Source: Streptomyces sp. NBC_00370 (GTDB taxonomy: Bacteria > Actinomycetota > Actinomycetes > Streptomycetales > Streptomycetaceae). From it: a stretch of 64,000 nt of DNA. The stretch is taken from the NCBI RefSeq assembly GCF_036084755.1, contig NZ_CP107968.1, positions 6,890,001 through 6,954,000 on the forward strand. Reading direction: 5' to 3'. Both the position numbers and the translations under genes were made by a program. Shown piece after piece: positions 16,019-24,286 of this stretch (its first letter is position 1; every line of letters starts with the position of its first letter). The notes beneath the pieces were generated by a model. The model ran no database searches, was not told the DNA's origin, and saw only the letters and a list, made by a program, of their open reading frames with translations.

Positions 16019-17997
16019 CCCGTACCCCCGCGGCCGACCGCGCCCACTGGGAGCGGACGGCAGACCAACTGCTGCTGTCCGTAAGGCCGTACGCGACCGA
16101 GCAGCACGCGCTGCTGAACCTGCCCGGCGTCCCGAGCGCCAACGGCGTCTGGAGCGACGGCCTCGAAGGATTCGCCCGCACATTCCTGCTGGCCGGCTTC
16201 CGGCTGGCCGGGGCGGGCGGCGCCGACCCGCACGGGTTCGCCGAGCGGTACGCGGCGGGGCTCGCCGCGGGTACCGACCCGACGAGTCCGGAGCGCTGGC
16301 CCACCTTCGCCGAGTCCAACCAGGCCAAGGTGGAAGCCGCTTCGATCGCCCTCGCCCTGCACGAGACACGACCGTGGATCTGGGACCGGCTCTCCCGGCG
16401 GGTCCAGCAGCAGGTCCTCGACTGGCTCGGGCTGATGGTCGGCACCGACATGCCGGGCAACAACTGGGTCTGGTTCCAGGCCGTCACCGAGGCGTTCGCC
16501 CGCGGCGCCGGCGGCAGCTGGCGCCAGGAAGACCTCGACCGCACCGTCGAGGTCACCGACCAGTGGTACGCGGACGAAGGGTGGTACTCCGACGGGCTCA
16601 CCGGCGGCGAGCACCGCAACTTCGACCACTACAACGGCTGGGCCATGCACCTGTACCCGCTGTGGTTCTGCCGGATCTCCGGCGACGCCGCCCCCGCGGG
16701 ACTGCTCGACCGCTACCGCGACCGGCTGCGCCGCTTCCTCGCCGACCAGCGGCTGCTGGAAGGCGGCAACGGCTCGCCGCTCATCCAAGGCCGCTCCATG
16801 ACCTACCGCCTCGCCGCGCTGGCCCCGGTGTGGACCGGTGCGCTCTTCGACGCGACCCCCATCGCCCCCGGTGAGACCCGCAGGCTGGCGTCGCACATGC
16901 TCGACCACTTCACCGCGCACGGCGCGACCGACGACCGGGGCGTGCTCACCCTCGGCTGGCACCGGCCCTTCCGCGGCCTGCTCCAGGTCTACTCGGGACC
17001 CGCCTCGCCCTACTGGGCGAGCAAGGGCTTCGCGGGACTGCTGCTCCCTCCCGACCACCCCGTGTGGACCGAGGAGGAGCGCCCGCTCGCCGTCGAGCAG
17101 GGCGACTTCGCCCGCACCCTGACCGCGCCGGGCTGGCTGCTGTCGGGCACCGCGTCGGACGGTGTGGTACGCGTCGTCAACCACGGCGGCGACCACGCGG
17201 ATCCGGCGCGGCCGCACTCCGACGACCCCTGTTACGCACGGCTCGGCTACGCCACCCACGCCGCGCCCGAGATGCCGGCCGACCCCACCGGCGGCCCCGT
17301 CGACTCCACGGTCACCCTCGTGGACGCCGACGGCCGGGCGGCCCACCGCCGCCCGCTGCGGCGGATCTCCGTCCGGGGCGCCACCGGGGTCTCCCGCAGC
17401 CGCGCCCACTGGCCGGAGCGGGAGACCTGGGACCCCTTCGGCGGTCCCGACTGCCCGTACCGCACCGGGCCCTGGGTCACCGTCGCCTCCGTACTGCGCG
17501 GCGCCGTCGAGATCCGGATCGCCCGGGTCGACCCGGCGGCAGAGGAGGACGGCGAAGGACCCTGGCGGCTGCGGGCCGGCGGCTGGGCGCTGCCCGTACC
17601 CGCCGAGCCCGGACCCGGGACGGGCACCGGCACGCTCGGCGACGGGCCGAGCGCCGCCGTCACCGGTGACAACGGCGTACGGTCCACCGTCGTCGCCCTC
17701 GACGGATTCGCCGCCGCCGAGATCCACCACGCCACCGACAGCAACCCGCTCGGCGCCCGCTCCGCCACCCCCGTGCTGTGGACGCAAGGCCCCGTCGCCT
17801 ACGCCACGCCGTACGCGGCGGCGGTGCACCTCGGCGGCGACGCGCTGCGGCAGGCCGACCTGCCCCGGCTGACCACCCGCTTCGAAGGCCCCGACGTGGT
17901 GGCCGAAGTGACCTGGCCCGACGGCACCCTGGACGCCGTCCGGCTGCCCGCGCCCACCGGCGCCGACGCCCTGTGGAAGGACCCGCACCGTGCATGA
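16015..17997 (+). CDS. DUF2264 domain protein (putative glycan-acting enzyme)
   Basis: A 660-residue protein beginning at ATG 16015, coupled to the binding-protein gene by ATGA. Residues about 10-360 match the DUF2264 pattern: LEGFARTFLLAGFR, a NNWVWFQAVTEAFARG segment, and HYNGWAMHLYPLW, an (alpha/alpha)-barrel-like layout seen in glycoside hydrolases and polysaccharide lyases. The C-terminal part is beta-rich. It has no signal peptide, so it acts inside the cell on imported material. The biochemical function of the family is not established. Its operon place between a sugar importer and GH38 makes a role in processing the same oligosaccharide likely. Confidence 0.85.
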   Translation: MTRTPAADRAHWERTADQLLLSVRPYATEQHALLNLPGVPSANGVWSDGLEGFARTFLLAGFRLAGAGGADPHGFAERYAAGLAAGTDPTSPERWPTFAESNQAKVEAASIALALHETRPWIWDRLSRRVQQQVLDWLGLMVGTDMPGNNWVWFQAVTEAFARGAGGSWRQEDLDRTVEVTDQWYADEGWYSDGLTGGEHRNFDHYNGWAMHLYPLWFCRISGDAAPAGLLDRYRDRLRRFLADQRLLEGGNGSPLIQGRSMTYRLAALAPVWTGALFDATPIAPGETRRLASHMLDHFTAHGATDDRGVLTLGWHRPFRGLLQVYSGPASPYWASKGFAGLLLPPDHPVWTEEERPLAVEQGDFARTLTAPGWLLSGTASDGVVRVVNHGGDHADPARPHSDDPCYARLGYATHAAPEMPADPTGGPVDSTVTLVDADGRAAHRRPLRRISVRGATGVSRSRAHWPERETWDPFGGPDCPYRTGPWVTVASVLRGAVEIRIARVDPAAEEDGEGPWRLRAGGWALPVPAEPGPGTGTGTLGDGPSAAVTGDNGVRSTVVALDGFAAAEIHHATDSNPLGARSATPVLWTQGPVAYATPYAAAVHLGGDALRQADLPRLTTRFEGPDVVAEVTWPDGTLDAVRLPAPTGADALWKDPHRA

Positions 17998-20900
17998 CGA
18001 CCGCGAACTCGTCGAGGGTCGCATAGCCAAGTTCCTGGAGCGTCAGCTCCGCCCGGCCCTCTACAGCGACGCCCGTTCCCTCACCCTCGACGCCTGGCAG
18101 GTCGACGGCGAACCCGTACCCGTCGCCGACGCGCTGGTCGCCGACTACCGTCCGATGAAGACCGGCGAGAGCTGGGGCGGCCCCTGGTCGACCACCTGGC
18201 TGCGCGCCACCGCCGAGATCCCCGCCGAGTGGACGGGACGCCGCGTCGAGGCCGTATTCGACCTCGGCTTCGACCTGACCCGGGGCCCCGGCGGCCAGGC
18301 CGAAGGCCTCGTCCACGACGCGCACGGCTCACCGCTCCAGGGCCTGCACCCGTACAACCGCAGTGTGCTCCTGTCGAACAGCGCCACCGGCGGCGAAGCC
18401 GTCAATCTGCTGGTCGAACTGGCCGCCAACCCCAACATCTCCGGCAGCCAGGCCAGGGGAACCCACTTCGGCTCCAGGGAGACGGCGGGCGACGCACACC
18501 TGTATGTGCTGGAGAGCGCCGAGATCGCCGTGCGGGAAGAGGCGGTGTGGCACCTCATCCACGACATGGAGGTGCTGGACGAGCTGATGCGGGAGCTGCC
18601 CGAGGGCGCCACCCGCCGCCACCAGATCCTGCGCGCCCTGCACCGCGCCCTGGAGGCCGTCGACCCCGCCGATGTCGCGAACACCGCGCAGGCGGGGCGT
18701 GACCGGCTGACCGAGGTGCTGTCCCGGCCCGCGCACGCCTCGGCGCACACCATCACGGCCGTCGGGCACGCCCACATCGACTCCGCGTGGCTGTGGCCCG
18801 TACGGGAGACCATGCGCAAGTGCGCGCGGACCTTCACCAACATGACCACCCTCGCCCAGGAGTACCCGGAACTGGTCTTCGCCTGCTCGTCGGCGCAGCA
18901 GTACGCCTGGATCAAGGAGCAGCGCCCGGAGATCTTCAGCCGGATGCAGAAGGCGGCAGCCGCGGGCAACTGGGTCCCGGTCGGCGGCATGTGGGTCGAG
19001 GCCGACGGCAATCTGCCGGGCGGCGAGGCGATGGCCCGCCAACTCGTCTACGGACGGCGCTTCTTCGCCGAGGAGTTCGGCATCGAACAGGACGGGGTGT
19101 GGCTGCCCGACTCGTTCGGCTACACCGCGGCCTACCCGCAACTCGCCCGGCTCGCCGGGGCGAAGTGGTTCCTCACCCAGAAGCTCTCCTGGAACGACAC
19201 CAACAAGCTGCCGCACCACACCTTCGACTGGGAAGGCATCGACGGCACCCGCATCTTCACCCATCTGCCGCCCGTCGACAGCTACAACGCGGAACTCACC
19301 GGCAGGGAAGTGGCCTACGCGGAGCGCAACTTCAAGGACAAGGGATCCGCGACCCGGTCACTCGCCCCGTTCGGTTACGGGGACGGCGGCGGCGGCCCCA
19401 GCCGCTCCATGCTGGAGAAGGCGCGCCGGCTGCGCGACCTGGAAGGCTCGCCCAAGGTGGAGGTCGGCCCGCCCACCGAGTTCTTCGCCGCCGCCCGCGC
19501 CGAGTACACCGACCTGCCCGTGTGGCGCGGCGAGATGTATCTGGAGAACCACCGCGGCACCTACACCAGCCAGGCCCGTACCAAGCGCGGCAACCGCCGC
19601 AGCGAAGCCCTGCTGCGCGAGGCCGAGTTGTGGGCGGCGACCGCCGCCGTACAGGCGGGCGCCGCCTACCCGTACGAGCGCGTCGAGTCCGTCTGGAAGC
19701 GGGTGCTGCTCAACCAGTTCCACGACATCCTGCCCGGCTCGTCCATCGCCTGGGTGCACCAGCAGGCCGAGCAGGTCTACGGCGAGGTGCGCGCCGAGCT
19801 GGAGGAGATCATCGCCGAGGCGGCCGGCGCGCTGGCCGGGGCCGAAGGGCCGCGGCTGCTCAACGCGGGCCCGTACGCCCGCCGCGAGGTGGCGCTCCTG
19901 CCGGCCGGCGGACCCGAAGTGCCGGGCGCCCAGCGGCTGTCCGACGGGCGCCTCGCCGTCCTCGCCGACACCCCGGCGCTGGGCGCTGGCGGCACGGTCG
20001 GCGAACCGACGACCCCGGTCACCACCCGGACCGAGGCCGACGGGATCGTCCTGGAGAACGGCCTGCTGACCGTACGGATCGACCACGCAGGGCTGGTCAG
20101 GTCGGTGTACGACCACACCGCCGGGCGCGAGTCGATCGCACCGGGCGCGGCGGGCAACCTGCTCCAACTGCACCCGGACGACCCGAACCTGTGGAGCGCC
20201 TGGAACATCGACCGGTTCTACCGCGATGTCGTCACCGACCTCGACACGGCGGAGTCGGTGGAACTCGCCGAGAGCGGGCCGCTGTTCGCGTCCGTACGTG
20301 TCGAGCGCGCCTTCGGCGCCTCACGGATCGTCCAGCGCCTCGAACTCGGCGCCGAGAGCAAGCAACTGACGGTCCGTACGGACATCGACTGGCAGGAGCG
20401 TGACACGGTGCTGAAGGCGGCCTGGCCGCTGGACGTGCACGCGGAGCACGAGCGCTCCGAGATCCAGTTCGGCCATGTGCAGCGGCCCACCCACGAGAAC
20501 ACCAGCTGGGACGCTGCCCGGTTCGAGCTGTGGGCGCACCGCTGGGTGCATGTCGGCGAGCGGCACTGGGGCGCCGCCGTGCTCAACGACTCCACGTACG
20601 GCCATGACGTCGGCCGCGACACCCGGCCCGACGGCGGGACGACCACGACCGTACGGCTCTCGCTGCTCCGCGCACCGCACAGCCCCGACCCGCAGGCCGA
20701 CCGCGGCCGGCACACCTTCAGCTACGCGCTGGTCGCCGGCGCCGGGATCGAGGAGGCGGTGGCCGGCGGGTACGCGCTCAACCTGCCGCTGCGACCGGCG
20801 GCTTCGGGCGGCGCGCCGGTGGTCACCGTCGACAACCAGGACATCGCCGTCGAGTCGGTGAAGCTCGCCGACGACCGCAGCGGCGATGTGATCGTGCGGC

Positions 20901-21085
20901 TCTACGAGGCGTGCGGCGGCGCGGCCCGCGCGACGCTCACGGCCACGTTCCCGCTGGCCGGCGTCTTCGACTGCGACCTGCTGGAGACCCCGGAGCGCGA
21001 GCTGACCCTCGGCGCCGACGACGCGTCGGCCGAGCTGCGGCTGCGGCCGTTCCAGATCCGCACCCTGCGGCTGCGCGCGGCGTAG
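17990..21085 (+). CDS. Alpha-mannosidase, glycoside hydrolase family 38 (second copy)
   Basis: A 1031-residue paralogue of the enzyme at 4171. The GTG start at 17990 lies inside the end of the DUF2264 gene (8-bp overlap). Motifs: GHAHIDSAWLWP (His260, His262, Asp264 region), GGMWVEADGNLPG with Asp339 as likely nucleophile, LPDSFGYTAAYPQ and NQFHDILPGSSI. As last gene of the importer operon it should hydrolyse alpha-mannosides brought in by that importer. Compared with the first copy it has a longer region around residues 600-650. It has no signal peptide. The two copies probably differ in linkage or chain-length preference, which the sequence cannot show. Confidence 0.93.
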   Translation: MHDDRELVEGRIAKFLERQLRPALYSDARSLTLDAWQVDGEPVPVADALVADYRPMKTGESWGGPWSTTWLRATAEIPAEWTGRRVEAVFDLGFDLTRGPGGQAEGLVHDAHGSPLQGLHPYNRSVLLSNSATGGEAVNLLVELAANPNISGSQARGTHFGSRETAGDAHLYVLESAEIAVREEAVWHLIHDMEVLDELMRELPEGATRRHQILRALHRALEAVDPADVANTAQAGRDRLTEVLSRPAHASAHTITAVGHAHIDSAWLWPVRETMRKCARTFTNMTTLAQEYPELVFACSSAQQYAWIKEQRPEIFSRMQKAAAAGNWVPVGGMWVEADGNLPGGEAMARQLVYGRRFFAEEFGIEQDGVWLPDSFGYTAAYPQLARLAGAKWFLTQKLSWNDTNKLPHHTFDWEGIDGTRIFTHLPPVDSYNAELTGREVAYAERNFKDKGSATRSLAPFGYGDGGGGPSRSMLEKARRLRDLEGSPKVEVGPPTEFFAAARAEYTDLPVWRGEMYLENHRGTYTSQARTKRGNRRSEALLREAELWAATAAVQAGAAYPYERVESVWKRVLLNQFHDILPGSSIAWVHQQAEQVYGEVRAELEEIIAEAAGALAGAEGPRLLNAGPYARREVALLPAGGPEVPGAQRLSDGRLAVLADTPALGAGGTVGEPTTPVTTRTEADGIVLENGLLTVRIDHAGLVRSVYDHTAGRESIAPGAAGNLLQLHPDDPNLWSAWNIDRFYRDVVTDLDTAESVELAESGPLFASVRVERAFGASRIVQRLELGAESKQLTVRTDIDWQERDTVLKAAWPLDVHAEHERSEIQFGHVQRPTHENTSWDAARFELWAHRWVHVGERHWGAAVLNDSTYGHDVGRDTRPDGGTTTTVRLSLLRAPHSPDPQADRGRHTFSYALVAGAGIEEAVAGGYALNLPLRPAASGGAPVVTVDNQDIAVESVKLADDRSGDVIVRLYEACGGAARATLTATFPLAGVFDCDLLETPERELTLGADDASAELRLRPFQIRTLRLRAA

Positions 21086-21126
21086 CCGACGCCCCGTCAG
21101 TCGCGGTCAACAGCGGTCAACCGCGG

Positions 21127-21933
21127 TCAGCGTGAGGTGAGATAGCTGACCGTCGCCGGATCGGCCGGGAGGAACGTCTCGATGGCCAGTTCGGCGACGG
21201 TCACATCCATCGGTGTGTTGAACGTCGAGATCGACGACAGGAAGGACAGCACCCGCCCGTCGTGCTCGATACGCATCGGCAGCGCGAAGCTGGGCCCGGC
21301 GGACGGCGGTTCGTCGCGCTCGGAGTCGTCGGGGTGTTGGTCGGCCACGGGATAGCCGGCGACCTCCTCGTACAGTTCGCGCAGCGCGGGCGAGCGGCTG
21401 AGCGCCAGTTGGCGCTCCATCTGGGCGAGCAGATGGCCGCGCCACTCCCGCAGGTTGCGGATGCGCGGCGCGAGACCCTCCGGGTGCAGGGTGATCCGCA
21501 TGGCGTTCGTCGGCGGGGTGAGGAGCTTCGCCGGCAGCCCCTCCAGGAGCATCGCGATGCCTCGGTTGGCGGCCAGCACCGTGTACGTACCGTCGACCAC
21601 CACCGCCGGATACGGCTCGTAGCCCAGCAGCAGCCGGTCCAGGCCCTCGCGCAGCGCGCCCATCGCCGGGTCGTCCAGCGCCGTCTCGGTGAACCGGGGC
21701 GCGTAACCGGCCGCCAGCAGCAGGGCGTTGCGCTCCCGTACCGGGACGTCCAGGTGTTCGGCGAGCTTGAGGACCATCACCTCGCTGGGCCGGGACCTGC
21801 CCGTCTCGATGAAACTGATGTGCCGGGCGGACGAATCGGCCTGGAGGGCCAGCTCCAGCTGGCTGATCCGGCGCCTGCGGCGCCAGTCACGCAGCAGCGG
21901 TCCTACTCCGACATCAGAGGCGAGCGCAGTCAT
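21127..21933 (-). CDS. XRE-family regulator with MmyB-like ligand-binding domain
   Basis: A 268-residue regulator. HTH residues about 10-66 (GPLLRDWRRRRRISQLELALQ, then ARHISFIETGRSRPS). The rest is the MmyB-type PAS-like ligand domain (YPAVVVDGTYTVLAANRGIAMLL, then MDVTVAELAIETFLPAD). ATG 21933 is chosen because the preceding in-frame codons to 22041 do not resemble the family. The MmyB domain is thought to bind fatty-acid-like ligands in related proteins. The neighbouring genes (pterin dehydratase, AraC) are divergent. Target and ligand are unknown; autoregulation through the 137-bp divergent gap is plausible. Confidence 0.88.
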   Translation of the reverse strand: MTALASDVGVGPLLRDWRRRRRISQLELALQADSSARHISFIETGRSRPSEVMVLKLAEHLDVPVRERNALLLAAGYAPRFTETALDDPAMGALREGLDRLLLGYEPYPAVVVDGTYTVLAANRGIAMLLEGLPAKLLTPPTNAMRITLHPEGLAPRIRNLREWRGHLLAQMERQLALSRSPALRELYEEVAGYPVADQHPDDSERDEPPSAGPSFALPMRIEHDGRVLSFLSSISTFNTPMDVTVAELAIETFLPADPATVSYLTSR

Positions 21934-22070
21934 ACCAGGACGGTAATACAAGGCGGGCCGGTACCCGGCGGCGTATCGTCGGCCGAACAGGGCGAGCCCA
22001 CCGCGCCCGTCCCACCGTGCCCGTCCCACCGCAGCCGTCAAACCCGCCCCGTCCTGAAGGAGCCCCTGCG

Positions 22071-22376
22071 ATGTCCAGGAAGCCGCTGCCGGCCGAGACC
22101 GTCGAGGAGCGGCTGCGGGAGCTGCCCGGCTGGTCGCTCGCGGGCGACCGGATCGTCCGCTCCTACCGGCTGGGCAGCCACTTCGCCGCGACGGCGCTGG
22201 TCGTCCACATCGCGCAGCTCCAGGAAGAGCTGGACCACCACTCCGACCTGACCCTCGGGTACGACACCGTCTCGCTGGCCCTGCACACGCACGACGCGGG
22301 CGGTGCCGTCACCGAGCGGGACATCGAGCTGGCCCGCCGGATCGAGGCGGTCGCCCCGACCCACCTGGCGAGCTGA
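22071..22376 (+). CDS. Pterin-4a-carbinolamine dehydratase family protein
   Basis: A 101-residue cytoplasmic protein from ATG 22071 after GAAGGAG. It matches the PCD fold, with ELPGWSLAGDRIVRSY at the N-terminus, and an active-site run LDHHSDLTLGYDTVSLALHTHDAGGVT-like. The usual HHP is HHS here. PCD recycles tetrahydropterin cofactors of aromatic amino acid hydroxylases; no hydroxylase gene is visible nearby. It is 10 bp upstream of the AraC gene and probably co-transcribed with it. Confidence 0.85.
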   Translation: MSRKPLPAETVEERLRELPGWSLAGDRIVRSYRLGSHFAATALVVHIAQLQEELDHHSDLTLGYDTVSLALHTHDAGGAVTERDIELARRIEAVAPTHLAS

Positions 22377-22386
22377 GCCGCCGGCC

Positions 22387-23352
22387 GTGGACGCGCTCGC
22401 CGGACTTCTCGACGGGCCCCGTGCCAGGGGCGCCTTCCTGCTGCGCATGGTGATGGAACCGCCCTGGTCGGTCCGGATCGAGGACGGCGCGCCGCTCTGT
22501 CTGATGTGCGTCACCAGCGGCGAGGCGTGGATCGTCCCCGCCAAGGGCGACCCGGTGCTGCTGCGCCCCGGTGATGTCGCCATCGCCCGTGGCCCGGAGC
22601 CGTACCGCGCGGCGGACAGCCTCGGCACCGAGCCGCATGCCCTGATCGGGCCCGGCGGCACCTGTCACACCCTCCAGGGCGAACCGCTCGCGCAGTCCAT
22701 GCGGCTGGGCGTACGGACCTGGGGCAACGCGCCCGACGGCACCACGACCGTGCTCATCGGCACCTACCAGATGGCGGGCGAGGTCAGCAGACGGCTGCTC
22801 GACGCGCTGCCCGAGCTGCTGAAGCTGGAGGCGACCGCATGGCGCGGGCCGCTGCTGCCGGTCCTGGACGAGGAGATCTCCCGCGACGAGCCGGGCCAGA
22901 GCGTGGTCCTGGACCGGGTGCTCGACCTGCTGCTGATCGCGGTGGTCAGAGCGTGGTTCTCCCGCCCCGAGGCGGCGGCGCCCGGCTGGTACGCGGCGAT
23001 GGCCGACCCGGTCGTCGGGCAGGCGCTGCGGCTGCTGCAGAACGACCCGGCGGCGCCGTGGACCGTCGCCTCGCTGGCGACCGCCTGCGGGGTGTCACGC
23101 GCCGGGCTCGCGCGCCGCTTCACCGAACTGGTCGGCGAGCCGCCGATGGCGTATCTGACGGGCTGGCGGCTCGCGCTCGCCGCCGATCTGCTGCGGGGGA
23201 GCGAGGCGACGGTCGAGGCGGTGGCCAGGAAGGTCGGCTACGGCGGTTCGTTCGCGCTCAGCGCCGCCTTCAAACGCGTACGGGGCGTCAGCCCGCAGGA
23301 GTACCGCACGGGCGGCGCCCCCGCGGACCGGCCGTCCGATCGCGTCAGTTGA
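22387..23352 (+). CDS. AraC-family regulator with cupin sensor
   Basis: A 321-residue regulator starting at GTG 22387, 10 bp after the PCD gene. Residues about 1-190 form a cupin_6-type sensor (APLCLMCVTSGEAWIV, then LLRPGDVAIARGPEPY). The C-terminal 100 residues carry the two AraC HTH motifs: WTVASLATACGVSRAGLARRF and EAVARKVGYGGSFALSAAFKR, ending SPQEYR. Such proteins often control a nearby oxidoreductase. The convergent aldo/keto reductase gene overlaps its 3' end by 8 bp. The effector is unknown. Confidence 0.9.
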   Translation: MDALAGLLDGPRARGAFLLRMVMEPPWSVRIEDGAPLCLMCVTSGEAWIVPAKGDPVLLRPGDVAIARGPEPYRAADSLGTEPHALIGPGGTCHTLQGEPLAQSMRLGVRTWGNAPDGTTTVLIGTYQMAGEVSRRLLDALPELLKLEATAWRGPLLPVLDEEISRDEPGQSVVLDRVLDLLLIAVVRAWFSRPEAAAPGWYAAMADPVVGQALRLLQNDPAAPWTVASLATACGVSRAGLARRFTELVGEPPMAYLTGWRLALAADLLRGSEATVEAVARKVGYGGSFALSAAFKRVRGVSPQEYRTGGAPADRPSDRVS

Positions 23353-24172
23353 CGTCCGCCGGGTGGCTGCCGAGCCGCTTGCCCTCGTCGAGGGCGGCGA
23401 ACGCGGCCAGGTCGTCGTCGTCCAGCTCGAAGTCGAAGACCTCGATGTTCTCGGTGATCCGGGACGGCGTCACGGACTTGGGAATCACCACGTGCCCCAG
23501 CTGGAGGTGCCAGCGCAGCACCACCTGGGCGGGGGTCCTGCCGTGCTTGTGGGCGACAGCCGCCACGGTCGGGACCTCAAGGAGCCCCCGGCCCGAGCCC
23601 AGCGGGGACCACGCCTCGGTGACGATGCCACGGCTCGCGTGGAACGCGCGCGACTCGGCCTGCTGGAGCTGGGGATGCAGCTCGATCTGGTTGACGGCGG
23701 GCACCACGGAGGTCTCGCCGGTCAGCCGCTCCAGGTGGTCGGGAAGGAAGTTGGAGACGCCGATGGCCCGGGCCCTGCCGTCGGCGAGGATCTTCTCGAA
23801 CGCCCGGTAGGAGTCGACAAAGGTGTCCTTGGCCGGCATCGGCCAGTGGATCAGATACAGGTCGACGTGGTCGAGGCCCAGCTTGGCCAGCGAGGTGTCG
23901 AAGGCGCGCAGGGCCGAGTCGTACCCCTGGTCGCCGTTGGCCAGCTTCGTGGTGACGAACAGCTCGTCCCGGGCGATCCCGGAGGCGGCGATGGCCTTGC
24001 CCGTGCCCTCTTCGTTGCCGTAGGCGGCCGCCGTGTCGATGCTGCGGTAGCCGGCCTCCAGCGCCGTGCCGACGGTCTGCGCCGCCTCGTCGGACGGCAC
24101 CTGCCAGACACCGAAGCCGAGCTGGGGCATCGTGATGCCGTTGTTGAGGGTGAGGGAGGGGACCTTGCTCAC
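23345..24172 (-). CDS. Aldo/keto reductase
   Basis: A 275-residue NADPH-dependent carbonyl reductase of the AKR5-like group. The catalytic tetrad is complete: Asp46, Tyr51, Lys76 and His109 (SIDTAAAYGN, TTKL, LIHWP). The cofactor-binding C-terminus shows IPKSVTPSRITEN. These enzymes reduce aldehydes, ketoses or 2,5-diketogluconate-like substrates; the real one is not evident. Transcription is leftward, from a promoter between the hairpin at 24200-24246 and the start. Confidence 0.92.
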   Translation of the reverse strand: MSKVPSLTLNNGITMPQLGFGVWQVPSDEAAQTVGTALEAGYRSIDTAAAYGNEEGTGKAIAASGIARDELFVTTKLANGDQGYDSALRAFDTSLAKLGLDHVDLYLIHWPMPAKDTFVDSYRAFEKILADGRARAIGVSNFLPDHLERLTGETSVVPAVNQIELHPQLQQAESRAFHASRGIVTEAWSPLGSGRGLLEVPTVAAVAHKHGRTPAQVVLRWHLQLGHVVIPKSVTPSRITENIEVFDFELDDDDLAAFAALDEGKRLGSHPADVN

Positions 24173-24199
24173 GAGCGGTCGATCCTTACGTCGTCGGTT

Positions 24200-24246
24200 G
24201 TCTTCCGGGAGTGCGCCTGTCGTCCTGGAGTGCGCTCCCGGAAGAC
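24200..24246. terminator. 12-bp hairpin downstream of the acyl-CoA ligase gene
   Basis: Arms GTCTTCCGGGAG (24200-24211) and its exact complement (24235-24246) with a 23-nt loop. It lies between the leftward ligase gene and the aldo/keto reductase start. The loop repeats GGAGTGCG, which also spans the end of the left arm. Confidence 0.6.
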
Positions 24247-24286
24247 CAACGTCCCCGGACCTGGCCGAATTCCCGTAACCGGAGGC

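Noticed and set aside
15925..18030. A 701-codon minus-strand frame opposite the DUF2264 gene
   Set aside because: No family similarity and low-complexity composition; it overlaps three coupled plus-strand genes.
21090..21126. Three GCGGTCA repeats between the second mannosidase gene and the XRE gene
   Set aside because: The repeats are only 7 bp, lie between converging stops and show no palindrome; probably chance in GC-rich DNA.
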